The notes: a model not told the origin generated them from the letters alone. Positions 9,013 to 19,042 are shown, counted from the first letter of the stretch. The stretch is DNA of 64,000 nucleotides from Pseudomonadales bacterium (GCA_024234395.1 JACKOH010000001.1:825001-889000); one strand, 5' to 3'. Made by a program: numbers and translations.

Positions 9013-9294
9013 ATGCAGGGACAAAAGTTGACACTTCACGGCTTTGTGGCAGGCCGCGTTCAGGGCGTGTTTTTCCGTGCGGAAACCCGCCGCAAGGCGC
9101 TGGAGCTGGGTCTGGATGGCTGGGTTCGGAATGTCGTCGACGGCCGCGTGGAGTTGTTGATCAGCGGCCCGCCTGAGGTGGTCGATTCCATGCTTGCCTG
9201 GCTGCGACACGGACCACGGCTGGCCCGTGTCGACGCGCTGGATCTGCAGCCCCTGGACACCGTTCCAGACCAGGGTTTCATCGTCGAGGAATAA
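9013..9294 (+). CDS. acyP: acylphosphatase
   Basis: 93 residues, the full length of an acylphosphatase, hydrolysing carboxyl-phosphate bonds such as those of acetyl or carbamoyl phosphate. The catalytic arginine is in GRVQGVFFR (about residue 14-22) and the catalytic asparagine in GWVRNVVDGRVE. It stands alone, divergent from the YihY gene and convergent with proS. Because a phosphoketolase elsewhere in this window makes acetyl phosphate, this enzyme could drain it, but that link is only inference. Confidence 0.94.
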   Translation: MQGQKLTLHGFVAGRVQGVFFRAETRRKALELGLDGWVRNVVDGRVELLISGPPEVVDSMLAWLRHGPRLARVDALDLQPLDTVPDQGFIVEE

Positions 9295-9348
9295 CGGCCC
9301 GCCAGACTGAGGGTTAAGCAGAACCATTTACCTTCCACGCTCTAAGTC

Positions 9349-11094
9349 TCAGCTGCGTGGTGCAATTCGCTCGGCCAGGTATGCCGATAGGGTGTCAACC
9401 GGCACCATGTGTTTTTCTGCCTCGCTGCGACCTTTGTACTCGACCACACCATCGGCGAGCGAGCGGGGCGACACCACCACCCGGTGGGGAATACCGATCA
9501 GTTCGGCATCGGCGAATTTCACCCCGGCGCTGGTTTTCCGGTCCCGATCGTCCAGCAACACTTCAATTCCCCGCTCGATAGCCTGTTGGTAGAGGCGCTC
9601 GGAAATACTGATAACCTGTTCCGACTTGTGCGCATCGATGGGAATGATCACCAGCTGGAACGGGGCCAGGTTCTCGGGCCAGACAATACCCCGTTCATCA
9701 TGACGCTGCTCGATGCAGGCGGCCACTATCCGGGTTACACCGATACCATAACAGCCCATGGTCATGGTGACACTGCGCCCGTTTTCATCCAGCACATTGG
9801 CATTCATTGCCGCGCTGTACTTGGTGCCGAGCTGGAAAATATGTCCGACTTCTATGCCCCGCTTGATGGCAAGACCGGCACCGCCGTCGGGAGTCAGGTC
9901 GCCTTCCTGTATGGTGCGGCAATCCACTACCTGGTCAAAGTGACAATCACGCTGCCAGTTGGCGTTGCGCAGATGTCTGCCCGGCTGATTGGCGCCACAG
10001 ATGAAATTGGTCATGCCGGCGGCGCTGGGGTCGGCAATGGTCAAAATGTCCTTGCGCAGCGGCCCCAGGTTACCGGGTTTACAGCCCAGCAGATTTTCAA
10101 TCTCTTCATCGCTGGCGAAACGCAGTGGCGAAAGCACGCCGGGGATCTTGGCGGCCTTGGTCTCATTCAATTCCTGATCGCCGCGCAAAACCAGCGCAAC
10201 GAGGGTAGGAGAGTCGCCCTGTTGCTCATTAGAAGTCCCATGTACGATCAATGTCTTGATCATGCTGCGAGCCGTGCAATGCAGCTGCTGTTCGAGTTCC
10301 TCGATGGAATGTGCCGTGCCGGTGTCGATGCTTTCGCACTGCAGTTCCCCGGTGGGGGTGTCCGCAGGTCGTGCCGGTTGTCCTTCTGCCAGTTCAATAT
10401 TCGCTGCGTAGTCACCGGTCGTTGAGAACACGATCTGGTCCTCTCCCGAGTCGGCGAGCACGTGGAATTCGTGGGACAGGGCGCCACCGATATTGCCGGA
10501 ATCAGCCAGTACCGCCCGGTACTCGAAACCGAGCCGGTCAAAGATGTTGCAGTAAACCTGGTACATCTGCTGATAGGTGGTGTTCAGGGAGTCCTGATCC
10601 ATGTGGAATGAGTAAGCGTCTTTCATCAGGAACTCCCGTGCCCGCATGACACCGAAGCGGGGCCGGCGCTCATCGCGGAACTTGGTTTGAATCTGGTAGA
10701 AAGTGGCGGGCAGCTGTTTGTAACTGTTGTACTCGTTGCGCACCAGGTCGGTAATCACTTCCTCGTGAGTAGGACCGAGGCAGAAATCCCGGTCGTGGCG
10801 ATCAACGAACCGCAGTAACTCCGGACCCATTACGTCCCAGCGCCCGGACTCCTGCCACAGATCGGCCGACTGCACCACCGGCATCGATACTTCCATGGCG
10901 CCGGCTTTGTCCATTTCCTCGCGGATTATGGTGGTGACTTTCTGCAATATCCGCCAGCCCATCGGCAACCATGTGTACATGCCGCTGGCCAGTTTTCGGA
11001 TCAGGCCGGCTCGCAGCATCAATTGATGGCTGATAATCTCCGCGTCGGCGGGTGTTTCTTTAACTGTGGCTATCAGATACCGGGTAGCGCGCAT
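9349..11094 (-). CDS. proS: prolyl-tRNA synthetase (bacterial type with editing domain)
   Basis: 581 residues from the ATG at 11094, whose MRATRYLIATVKETPADAE matches the start of bacterial ProS. An in-frame start 11 codons earlier would add residues encoded by the HU terminator region and is rejected. Class II motifs are present: motif 1 in the region ending GAMEVSMPVVQ, motif 2 RDERRPRFGVMRAREFLM, motif 3 GCYGIGVTRIVAA. Between motifs 2 and 3 is the INS/YbaK-type editing domain that removes misacylated Ala-tRNA-Pro, then a C-terminal anticodon-binding domain. It is encoded just downstream of the HU-like gene, separated by a hairpin. Confidence 0.97.
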   Translation of the reverse strand: MRATRYLIATVKETPADAEIISHQLMLRAGLIRKLASGMYTWLPMGWRILQKVTTIIREEMDKAGAMEVSMPVVQSADLWQESGRWDVMGPELLRFVDRHDRDFCLGPTHEEVITDLVRNEYNSYKQLPATFYQIQTKFRDERRPRFGVMRAREFLMKDAYSFHMDQDSLNTTYQQMYQVYCNIFDRLGFEYRAVLADSGNIGGALSHEFHVLADSGEDQIVFSTTGDYAANIELAEGQPARPADTPTGELQCESIDTGTAHSIEELEQQLHCTARSMIKTLIVHGTSNEQQGDSPTLVALVLRGDQELNETKAAKIPGVLSPLRFASDEEIENLLGCKPGNLGPLRKDILTIADPSAAGMTNFICGANQPGRHLRNANWQRDCHFDQVVDCRTIQEGDLTPDGGAGLAIKRGIEVGHIFQLGTKYSAAMNANVLDENGRSVTMTMGCYGIGVTRIVAACIEQRHDERGIVWPENLAPFQLVIIPIDAHKSEQVISISERLYQQAIERGIEVLLDDRDRKTSAGVKFADAELIGIPHRVVVSPRSLADGVVEYKGRSEAEKHMVPVDTLSAYLAERIAPRS

Positions 11095-11113
11095 GTTCCT
11101 GTTCCTCAAAACA

Positions 11114-11139
11114 GAAAGGCAGCCCAAGGGCTGCCTTTC
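11114..11139 (-). terminator. intrinsic terminator of the HU-like gene
   Basis: A 12-bp perfect stem, GAAAGGCAGCCC pairing with GGGCTGCCTTTC across two A residues. On the minus strand the stem is followed by TGTTTTGAGG, a short U tract. It lies between the HU-like gene stop and the proS start, so it should end the HU transcript and partly insulate proS. Confidence 0.75.
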
Positions 11140-11191
11140 AGATAATGACCAATGGCTTCTTCAGGCCACCAACCATTGAAATTACGGACCC

Positions 11192-11584
11192 TTACTGGGC
11201 AAATTCCTTCAATTTCTTCAGCGGCAGAACCTTGACCCGGGTAGTGGCAGGCTTGCGCGGAATGTCCATGGTTTCACCAGGCTTGAACGGGTTGGGCACG
11301 TTCTTGCGGGCCGGACGGGCCGGACGCACTACAGACTTGATTTTCAGCAGCCCCGGCAGTGTGAACTCGCCCACGGCACGCTTGCGGATATGGCGTTCGA
11401 TTACATTGCCCAGTTCGTCCAGTACCGCAGATACCTGCTTTTTGGAAAGCTCGGTGTTCTGAGCGATCTCGTTCAGAATTTCAGTCTTGGTATATTTTTT
11501 TTGTACTGCGGATGCGCGCTTTGGTTTGGCCGCGGTTTTTGCTTTTGCCGCAGCTTTCTTGGAGGATGCTTTTTTGACAGCCAT
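11192..11584 (-). CDS. HU-family DNA-binding protein with lysine/alanine-rich N-terminal tail
   Basis: 130 residues. Residues 1-30 are a basic, disordered tail of AK and KK pairs (KKASSKKAAAKAKTAAKPKR). Residues 31-130 are an HU/IHF fold starting KKYTKTEILNEIAQNTELSK and containing the DNA-binding arm region around RPARPARKNVPNPFKPGE. The arm lacks the exact GRNP..G form of HupA/B, so this is a divergent HU-related nucleoid protein, not HU or IHF proper. Eukaryotic-H1-like tails of this kind occur in several gammaproteobacterial HU relatives. Monocistronic, with its own terminator. Confidence 0.88.
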   Translation of the reverse strand: MAVKKASSKKAAAKAKTAAKPKRASAVQKKYTKTEILNEIAQNTELSKKQVSAVLDELGNVIERHIRKRAVGEFTLPGLLKIKSVVRPARPARKNVPNPFKPGETMDIPRKPATTRVKVLPLKKLKEFAQ

Positions 11585-12282
11585 AGTGAAATCTCTTTCT
11601 CTTTATTAGTGAATACGAACAGTGTTCTTTAACAGCTTTTCCGCCAACCCTCGCGGGGATGCTCGACCGGAGTTTGCGTAAAGTTACTCGCCCTGAATGA
11701 TAGTGAATACAGATTGTGGACCGACTGAAAAAGCTTGCTGCCCACAGGGTCGTCATTTATAAATCATTCATTATCACCAAGCAAGCACTTATGCCAATTT
11801 CATCCTGAAAAAACCGGTGTTTTTTGCAAAAAAGCCATCCGGTTCTGAAACGGGAGTCTTTTGAATATTGTCAAGACGATTTTTTTTCAGACGTTCACTG
11901 CCGGCATCCGGATAACACCGGTTGATCGCACAGTCAGCGAGCCTTCACTGCACAGCAATCTTGCAACCACAATCGTGCCACTGCACAACATTGGCTCAGG
12001 CAATTTCCAGACCGCCTGCCGCGCGAGGTTTAAAACATCCCGACTTGGATACTCAACATAATGCACGTAGGGCCAGCGGCAGACAGTTTCGCGGCTAAAA
12101 GAATTGTGCCTGGCCAGTGGTTATTAGGTATAATCCAGCGCTTTCGAGAAAAGGCCTGAATGCCGCCTTTGGTGCCAATCAGGCCCACCATTCCTTGCTT
12201 TCCTTACATGCCAGACATGCCAGAAGCAGATGCAGGAGTCCGGCGGCCGGCGGCCGATTGATAGTCATGGTGAGAAGCAGCT
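11585..12282. other. 700-nt intergenic region between HU-like gene and FmdB-type gene
   Basis: No convincing gene is seen. The left part must hold the promoter of the HU-like gene; the ten bases TAGTGAATAC occur twice there, at 11607-11616 and 11701-11710. The middle is AT-rich (poly-A/T runs near 11810-11890). A 9-nt unit ACATGCCAG is repeated twice in tandem at 12206-12223. The right part holds a candidate promoter for the FmdB-aspS unit. The largest open frame (11861-12061) has no recognisable product and no ribosome-binding site. Confidence 0.6.
12104..12134 (+). promoter_or_regulatory. candidate promoter for the FmdB-type gene and aspS
   Basis: A perfect -10 hexamer TATAAT at 12129-12134 is preceded by TTGTGC at 12104-12109 as a weak -35, with a 19-nt spacer that is longer than ideal. 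It would give a leader of about 140 nt before the FmdB-type start codon. Confidence 0.4.
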
Positions 12283-12615
12283 ATGCCGATTTATGAATAC
12301 CGATGCTCCAATTGTGGTCACGAACTGGAAGCATTACAGAAGATCAGTGATGCAGCGTTGGTGCATTGCCCTGCCTGTGAGCAGGATGCATTGAAAAAAC
12401 TGGTATCGGCAGCAAGCTTTCGTCTCAAAGGCGGAGGCTGGTACGAAACAGATTTCAAAAACAGCAGAAAAAAGCATCTGGCGGATTCCGGCTCCGGTGA
12501 CAAATCCGACAAGGACAATAAATCCGATGAAAAACCGGCCGCCACGCCGGAGAAAAAGCCGGACAGCAAGGGCAGCAGCAATTCCAGCGCCGACCAGGCC
12601 GGTTCTAAAAACTGA
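12283..12615 (+). CDS. FmdB-family zinc-ribbon protein
   Basis: 110 residues. The N-terminal MPIYEYRCSNCGHELEALQK with a second pair CPAC (about residue 30) forms the CxxC...CxxC zinc ribbon of the FmdB/CxxC_CXXC_SSSS family. The remaining 60 residues are low-complexity and hydrophilic (S, D, K, P), as in other members. The role is unknown; the family is named from a putative regulator beside formamidase genes. It sits 57 nt upstream of aspS in the same direction, a widespread arrangement, and is likely cotranscribed with it. Confidence 0.88.
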   Translation: MPIYEYRCSNCGHELEALQKISDAALVHCPACEQDALKKLVSAASFRLKGGGWYETDFKNSRKKHLADSGSGDKSDKDNKSDEKPAATPEKKPDSKGSSNSSADQAGSKN

Positions 12616-12672
12616 CCGGTCCGGCAACCAGATCAGGCACTCAGACTCTATTTGTAACAGGACGAAAAAACC

Positions 12673-14448
12673 ATGCGCAGTCATTATTGTGGACAACTCA
12701 ACGAAACTCATGTGGGCGAGGCGGTCAGTCTCTGCGGCTGGGTTCACAGGCGACGGGATCATGGTGGCGTGATTTTTCTCGATCTGCGGGATCGTGACGG
12801 CATTACCCAGGTGGTTTACGACCCGGATACACAGGACAGTTTCGCCATCGCCGAAGGCGTGCGCAGTGAGTTCGTAGTGCAGGTAAAAGGGCTGGTCAGG
12901 GCACGACCGGAAGGCACGGTCAACCCGGACATGCCGACCGGCCGTATCGAAGTGCTGGGTAAGGAACTTAAAGTTCTCAACGCGGCTCAGACGCCGCCGA
13001 TTCAGCTGGACGAACACGTGGATGTCCACGAAGACATCAGATTGCGTTATCGCTACATCGATCTCCGCCGTCCAGAGATGGTTGAGAAGCTGCGCTTCCG
13101 CTCCAAGGTGACCAACACGATCCGCAATTTTCTCGACGAAAATGGCTTTCTCGATATCGAGACTCCGATTCTGACTCGCGCCACGCCGGAAGGTGCCAGG
13201 GACTATCTGGTCCCCAGTCGTACTCATCAGGGCCGGTTTTTTGCTCTGCCACAGTCACCGCAGCTGTTCAAACAGATTCTGATGGCGGCCGGCATGGATC
13301 GCTATTACCAGATCGCCAAGTGTTTTCGTGACGAGGACCTGCGGGCGGATCGGCAGCCGGAATTCACTCAGGTGGACATCGAAACGTCTTTCATGGATGA
13401 AGAGCAGATCATGACGGTAACCGAAGCGATGATCCGCCAGGTGTTCAAAAAGCATCTCGACGTGGAGCTGGGAGATTTCCCACGCATGACGTATGCCGAG
13501 GCGATGCGCCGTTATGGCTCCGACAAACCGGACCTACGTATCGACCTGGAGCTGGTGGACGTGGCTGACCTGATGCAGGACGTGGACTTCAAGGTATTCA
13601 GCGGTCCGGCCAGAGACCCGGAAAGCCGGGTGGTGGCGCTCAAGGTTACGGGCGGTGCCAGCATCAGTCGCAAGGAAATCGACGACTATACCCGGTTCGT
13701 CGGAATTTACGGTGCCAGGGGTCTGGCCTGGATCAAGGTCAATGAGCTGGCAGCCGGGCTTGAAGGATTGCAGTCGCCAATCATCAAGTTCATGCCGGAG
13801 GCCACGGTCAATGAACTGATGAAGCGGCTGGCTGTGGCAGATGGTGACATCGTATTCTTCGGTGCCGATAAGGCCGGTGTGGTCAACGAGGCTATCGGTG
13901 CGCTGCGGGTGCGGGTCGGTCATGATCTGGGTCTGGTCAGGGGCAACTGGGCGCCACTGTGGGTAATCGATTTCCCCATGTTCGAAGAAGACAGCGATGG
14001 CGATCTGACACCGCTGCACCATCCGTTCACCTCGCCCTCCTGCGGTATCGAGGAGCTGGCTGCGAATCCCGGAGCGGCGTTGTCGCGGGCCTATGACATG
14101 GTGCTGAACGGCACTGAGCTCGGTGGTGGCTCGATCCGTATCAACGTGCCGGAAACCCAGCAGCTGGTATTCAAGGTTCTCGGTATCGGTGACGAAGAAG
14201 CAAGAGAGAAGTTCGGATTTCTGCTGGACGCCCTCAAATTCGGCTGTCCACCGCACGGCGGTATTGCCTTCGGCCTCGATCGCCTGATCATGCTGATGAC
14301 CGGCGCCAACTCGATTCGCGAGGTAATTGCGTTTCCCAAGACTCAGTCAGCAGCCTGCCTGCTGACCGATGCACCGGGTCAGGTATCGGCGGAGCAACTC
14401 AATGAGCTGAGTATCCGGGTCAGGGAGCGGGTCAAGGAACAGCCCTAA
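12673..14448 (+). CDS. aspS: aspartyl-tRNA synthetase (bacterial type)
   Basis: 591 residues, the length of bacterial AspRS. The N-terminal OB-fold anticodon domain includes VSLCGWVHRRRDHGGVIFLD. Class II motif 2 is FRDEDLRADRQPEFTQVD (about residue 217) and motif 3 is AFGLDRLIMLMTG near the end; the bacterial GAD insertion lies between. It charges tRNA-Asp, one of whose genes is also in this window. The ATG at 12673 gives the standard MRSHYCGQL start. A 14-nt tandem repeat begins at the last codons and runs toward yebC. Confidence 0.97.
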   Translation: MRSHYCGQLNETHVGEAVSLCGWVHRRRDHGGVIFLDLRDRDGITQVVYDPDTQDSFAIAEGVRSEFVVQVKGLVRARPEGTVNPDMPTGRIEVLGKELKVLNAAQTPPIQLDEHVDVHEDIRLRYRYIDLRRPEMVEKLRFRSKVTNTIRNFLDENGFLDIETPILTRATPEGARDYLVPSRTHQGRFFALPQSPQLFKQILMAAGMDRYYQIAKCFRDEDLRADRQPEFTQVDIETSFMDEEQIMTVTEAMIRQVFKKHLDVELGDFPRMTYAEAMRRYGSDKPDLRIDLELVDVADLMQDVDFKVFSGPARDPESRVVALKVTGGASISRKEIDDYTRFVGIYGARGLAWIKVNELAAGLEGLQSPIIKFMPEATVNELMKRLAVADGDIVFFGADKAGVVNEAIGALRVRVGHDLGLVRGNWAPLWVIDFPMFEEDSDGDLTPLHHPFTSPSCGIEELAANPGAALSRAYDMVLNGTELGGGSIRINVPETQQLVFKVLGIGDEEAREKFGFLLDALKFGCPPHGGIAFGLDRLIMLMTGANSIREVIAFPKTQSAACLLTDAPGQVSAEQLNELSIRVRERVKEQP

Positions 14449-14519
14449 AGGAACAGCCGTAAAGGAACAGCACTTAAGGAACAGCAGCAAAGGAACAGCA
14501 GCAAAGGAACAGCAGCAAA
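14434..14519 (+). repeat. 14-nt tandem repeat, six copies, between aspS and yebC
   Basis: The core GGAACAG recurs at exactly 14-nt spacing at 14436, 14450, 14464, 14478, 14492 and 14506; the best unit is aaaggaacagcagc. The last three copies are nearly identical and the first three vary in the final four bases. The first copy overlaps the last codons and stop of aspS. A degenerate seventh copy may follow. Confidence 0.9.
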
Positions 14520-14581
14520 GAAAGAACGATAAAAATCGGGTAACAGCAGAACAAGCAGCAGCTGGAGGTTGAAACAGGGTT

Positions 14582-15325
14582 ATGGCGGGGCACAGTAAAT
14601 GGGCCAACATCAAGCACCGTAAGGCGGGTCAGGATGCCAAGCGGGGCAAGGTTTTCACCAAGTTGATCCGGGAGTTGACCGTGGCTGCCAAGCAGGGCGG
14701 GGGCAATATTCCCGATAATCCCAGGCTGCGGGCGATTGTCGACAAGGCGCTGGCCGCCAATATGACCCGCGATACCATCGACCGCGCCATCGCACGGGGT
14801 GCCGGAACAGCGGAAAATGAGAATCTCGAGGAACTGGCATACGAAGGGTATGGTCCTGGCGGTATCGCCGTACTGGTGGAAACCCTTACCGATAACCGGA
14901 ATCGCACGGTAGCGGAGGTGCGGCACGGCTTTACCAAGTACGGTGGCAGTTTGGGAACGGCAGGTTCAGTATCCTATCTGTTCGAACGAACCGGAGTGAT
15001 CTCGTTTCCTGCCGGCAGCAACGAAGAAAAGCTCATGGAAGTGGCCCTGGAAGCCGGCGCTCATGACGTGGTGACCAACGATGATGGCAGTATCGACGTG
15101 ATGACTACCCTGGAAACTTTTGGGAACGTCAAGGACGCCCTGGTCGAAGCCGGGCTGGAGCCATCCAGTGCCGACGTGACGATGCTGGCCGATAACGAGA
15201 TTGAACTGGACCTGGAAGGTGCCGAAAGCCTGCTCAAGCTGGTGGAACACCTGGAGGACCTGGACGATGTTCAGAATGTCTACACCAACGCAAAGTTTTC
15301 CGAGGAGGTCATGAACCAGTTATAG
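14582..15325 (+). CDS. yebC: YebC/TACO1-family protein
   Basis: 247 residues. The start MAGHSKWANIKHRKAGQDAK and the block AIARGAGTAENENLEELAYEG are diagnostic of the YebC family. Members were annotated as transcriptional regulators; more recent work shows that several help ribosomes translate proline-rich stretches, like mitochondrial TACO1. It lies between aspS and ruvC on the same strand, the standard gammaproteobacterial order. A ribosome site (GGAGG) is about 12 nt before the ATG. Confidence 0.95.
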   Translation: MAGHSKWANIKHRKAGQDAKRGKVFTKLIRELTVAAKQGGGNIPDNPRLRAIVDKALAANMTRDTIDRAIARGAGTAENENLEELAYEGYGPGGIAVLVETLTDNRNRTVAEVRHGFTKYGGSLGTAGSVSYLFERTGVISFPAGSNEEKLMEVALEAGAHDVVTNDDGSIDVMTTLETFGNVKDALVEAGLEPSSADVTMLADNEIELDLEGAESLLKLVEHLEDLDDVQNVYTNAKFSEEVMNQL

Positions 15326-15358
15326 ATCAGGAGCTGGTTCTTCGATCATGGTCATTTC

Positions 15359-15880
15359 ATGGCGCTAATCCTGGGCGTGGATCCTGGGTCCCGGATTACC
15401 GGGTACGGTCTGATCAACGCCGCGGGCAGCAGACTCGAGTATGTTGACTGCGGTTGCATCCGTACCGAAGCCGGTCCGCTGCCGCAGCGTCTGCAACAGA
15501 TTTTCGACGGCCTCACCACCATTATTGAGCGTTACAGTCCCCAGCAGGCTGCCATCGAGGAAGTTTTCATGGGACGCAATGCCGCCTCTGCACTGAAACT
15601 GGGCCAGGCCCGGGGCAGCGCCATCATCGCCTGTCTGCGGCACCAGTTGCCGCTGGAAGAATATTCCGCCCGCAAGGTCAAACAGGCCATTGTCGGGCGC
15701 GGTGCGGCCGAGAAACACCAGGTACAGCACATGGTCAAAGCGCTGCTGGGTATCAATCAGAACCTGCAGGAAGATGCCGCCGATGCCCTGGCAATCGCCA
15801 TCTGTCATGCCAACACCCAGGCGAGCCTGGTGCGCATGGCCGGAGCCAGGCGCTTCAGCAAACGGCGCCTGAAAATTTAG
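15359..15880 (+). CDS. ruvC: crossover junction endodeoxyribonuclease RuvC
   Basis: 173 residues. The four acidic catalytic residues of RuvC are visible: Asp8 in GVDPGSRITGYG, Glu in AIEEVFMGRNAASALKLGQA (about 67), and the Asp pair in EDAADALAIAICH (about 140). It resolves Holliday junctions with RuvAB. First gene of ruvC-ruvA-ruvB, all in the same direction with gaps of 10 nt or less. No LexA-box-like motif stood out upstream, so SOS control cannot be claimed. Confidence 0.97.
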   Translation: MALILGVDPGSRITGYGLINAAGSRLEYVDCGCIRTEAGPLPQRLQQIFDGLTTIIERYSPQQAAIEEVFMGRNAASALKLGQARGSAIIACLRHQLPLEEYSARKVKQAIVGRGAAEKHQVQHMVKALLGINQNLQEDAADALAIAICHANTQASLVRMAGARRFSKRRLKI

Positions 15881-15890
15881 GAGCGGGAAC

Positions 15891-16498
15891 TTGATAGGTA
15901 GAATACGCGGCACCCTGATCGAGAAACACCTGACCGAGATCCTGGTGGATGTTAACGGAATCGGTTACGAAATCAGTGTGCCGATGAGTACGCTGTATCA
16001 GCTGCCGGAGACCGGGCAGGGACTGGTTCTGCATACTCATCTCGCAGTCCGGGAAGATGCCCAGACCCTCTATGGATTCAAGGAACTGGCCGAAAAGTCT
16101 CTGTTCCGGGCCCTGATCAAAGTCAGTGGTGTGGGACCGAAACTGGCGCTGGCCATCCTGTCAGGCATGGCGGTCGATGAATTTGTCCGCACCGTTAATG
16201 CCAATGACGTGGCGGCCCTGGTCAGAATGCCTGGGGTCGGGAAAAAGACGGCGGAGCGCCTGATCATAGAAATGCGCGATCGGCTTGCCGAATGGGGCCC
16301 GGCGTTGCCGGCCGAGGGGGGCGCAGCAATCCCCTTCGGCAGCGACGCACAGATTGCCAGCGAGGCGGAAACGGCTCTGGTCAGTCTGGGTTACAAACCG
16401 GTGGAAGCCAGTCGCACCATTGCGCGGGTCCTGAAAGAACACGCTAATATTGAGGACAGCCAGACCCTGATCCGCCTGGCTTTGAAGAGTATGGCCTG

Positions 16499-16499
<1 letters not shown>
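15891..16499 (+). CDS. ruvA: Holliday junction helicase subunit RuvA
   Basis: 202 residues starting at a TTG codon (MIGRIRGTLIEK), preceded by GGAGCGGG at good spacing. There is no ATG nearby and the RuvA start MIGR is conserved, so TTG is well supported. Domain I is the OB fold, then two helix-hairpin-helix motifs (VSGVGPKLALAILSGM and MPGVGKKTAERLIIEMRDR), then a flexible linker and the RuvB-contacting domain III (ETALVSLGYKPVEASRTI). The last base of its stop is the first base of the ruvB ATG. Confidence 0.96.
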
Positions 16500-17542
<1,043 letters not shown>

Positions 17543-17834
17543 ATCCGACGGTTAATCGGTCGGTGCCGAATCAGAATTGCGCCACAATCCACCAGTATTC
17601 AAACAGCATTCAACCCGTGGGCGTTACATTTATCGTGTTTAATGGGTTTTACCAAACTATTTGGCGATTCTGCCGAATTATCAGAGGAACCTTCGGGTTA
17701 TTATTCAGGACAGCCTGCCATTGATCGGTGAGCGGGCTGCGGGAGCAGAATGTCGTTCGCTGCTGCGGGCGGTGCAGACTTTTTTCGGCCCGGACCGCAA
17801 GTGCGGATAAATCGGGCCAGTTGGAGAACAGGCA

Positions 17835-18521
17835 GTGAGTGAATCAATCAGTCCGGTGGAGCTAATCTTTGGAGCCAGCCTCGAGGTGCAGCTGGTCATT
17901 TATGTGCTCCTGCTGTTATCCATTATTTCCTGGGTGATGATCGTCCAGCGCTGGCTGGTGCTGTCGTCAGCCTCGCGGGGTGTATTCAGCTTCGAGCAAC
18001 GCTTCTGGTCAGGCATCGACCTCAGTCAACTGTACAAGGAAGGCAGCCAGATGCAGAAGGATAACCAGCCGGTAGTGGGGATGGAAAACATCTTCCGGGC
18101 CGGATTCAAGGAATTCATGCGGCTGCGCCAGAAGAATGAAGTGGCCAAGGAAGCGGTCATGGACGGCGCCCAGCGGGCCATGCGGGTTGCGTATTCCCGG
18201 GAAGAGGAAAAACTGGAACGCCATCTGCCGTTTCTGGCGACGGTGGGTTCGGTAAGCCCCTATATCGGGCTGTTTGGCACCGTGATCGGTATTATGAATG
18301 CGTTCCTGGGGCTGGCAACCCAGAGTCAGACCACCCTGCAGGCAGTGGCTCCCGGTATTGCCGAGGCCCTGATCGTAACCGCGATCGGCCTGTTTGCCGC
18401 GATTCCGGCGGTGGTCTCCTATAACCGTTATGCGGCCAAGGTGGAAAACATTACCGGTTCCTATATTACCTTCTCCGACGAGTTTTCCAGCATTCTGCAT
18501 CGCCAGCTCTACAGCAGTTGA
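17835..18521 (+). CDS. tolQ: Tol-Pal system inner-membrane protein TolQ
   Basis: 228 residues from a GTG start with GGAG eight bases upstream. Three membrane helices: VQLVIYVLLLLSIISWVMIV near the N-terminus and two after residue 130, with the conserved GSVSPYIGLFGTVIGIMNAF and APGIAEALIVTAIGLFAAIPAV. TolQ and TolR form the proton-driven motor that energises TolA during outer-membrane constriction. It begins the complete tolQ-tolR-tolA-tolB-pal-cpoB run. Confidence 0.96.
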   Translation: MSESISPVELIFGASLEVQLVIYVLLLLSIISWVMIVQRWLVLSSASRGVFSFEQRFWSGIDLSQLYKEGSQMQKDNQPVVGMENIFRAGFKEFMRLRQKNEVAKEAVMDGAQRAMRVAYSREEEKLERHLPFLATVGSVSPYIGLFGTVIGIMNAFLGLATQSQTTLQAVAPGIAEALIVTAIGLFAAIPAVVSYNRYAAKVENITGSYITFSDEFSSILHRQLYSS

Positions 18522-18590
18522 ACCAGTGGCGGCCGACAGTGATTGCCGCACTCCGGAACCAGCAGGACTAACAGCAGGACAGATGGAAAG

Positions 18591-19028
18591 ATGGATGTGA
18601 TCCGCAAAAAGCGCAAACCCATGAGCGAAATCAACGTGGTGCCTTACATTGACGTGATGCTGGTACTGCTGGTGGTATTCATGGTGACGGCGCCGCTGAT
18701 GAACCAGGGTATCGAGGTGGATCTGCCCCAGGCGAACAACGAACCGCTGGATATCGACGAGAATCTCGAGACGCTGGTAATCTCTATTACCGAGAATCAG
18801 GAATATTACATCAGTCTCGGCGCCACCAGTGAGAATCGTGCGCCGTCCTCCCTGGATGAGATAGGCCGGCAGGTGACCCAGGTACTGGGCGCCAATCCCG
18901 GCATTCAGGTACTGGTGGAAGGGGATACCGATGCCAATTGGGGTACCATGATCGCACTGATCACTACACTGCAGGATGCCGGCGTGGCCAATCCCAATTT
19001 TATCACCCAGCCGATGCAGAGCCTGTAA
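18591..19028 (+). CDS. tolR: Tol-Pal system protein TolR
   Basis: 145 residues from the ATG at 18591 (MDVIRKKRKPMSEINVVPYI). An upstream in-frame start at 18543 would add 16 residues absent from the family. One membrane helix contains the conserved motor aspartate in NVVPYIDVMLVLLVVFMVTAP, followed by the periplasmic ExbD-like domain. The spacer before it carries AGCAGGAC twice at 12-nt spacing (18561 and 18573). Confidence 0.95.
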   Translation: MDVIRKKRKPMSEINVVPYIDVMLVLLVVFMVTAPLMNQGIEVDLPQANNEPLDIDENLETLVISITENQEYYISLGATSENRAPSSLDEIGRQVTQVLGANPGIQVLVEGDTDANWGTMIALITTLQDAGVANPNFITQPMQSL

Positions 19029-19042
19029 CGGGAGAGTCACTC

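Noticed and set aside
9409..10425. Long plus-strand open frame (338 codons) inside proS
   Set aside because: Antisense of prolyl-tRNA synthetase; GC-rich coding DNA often leaves such frames open.
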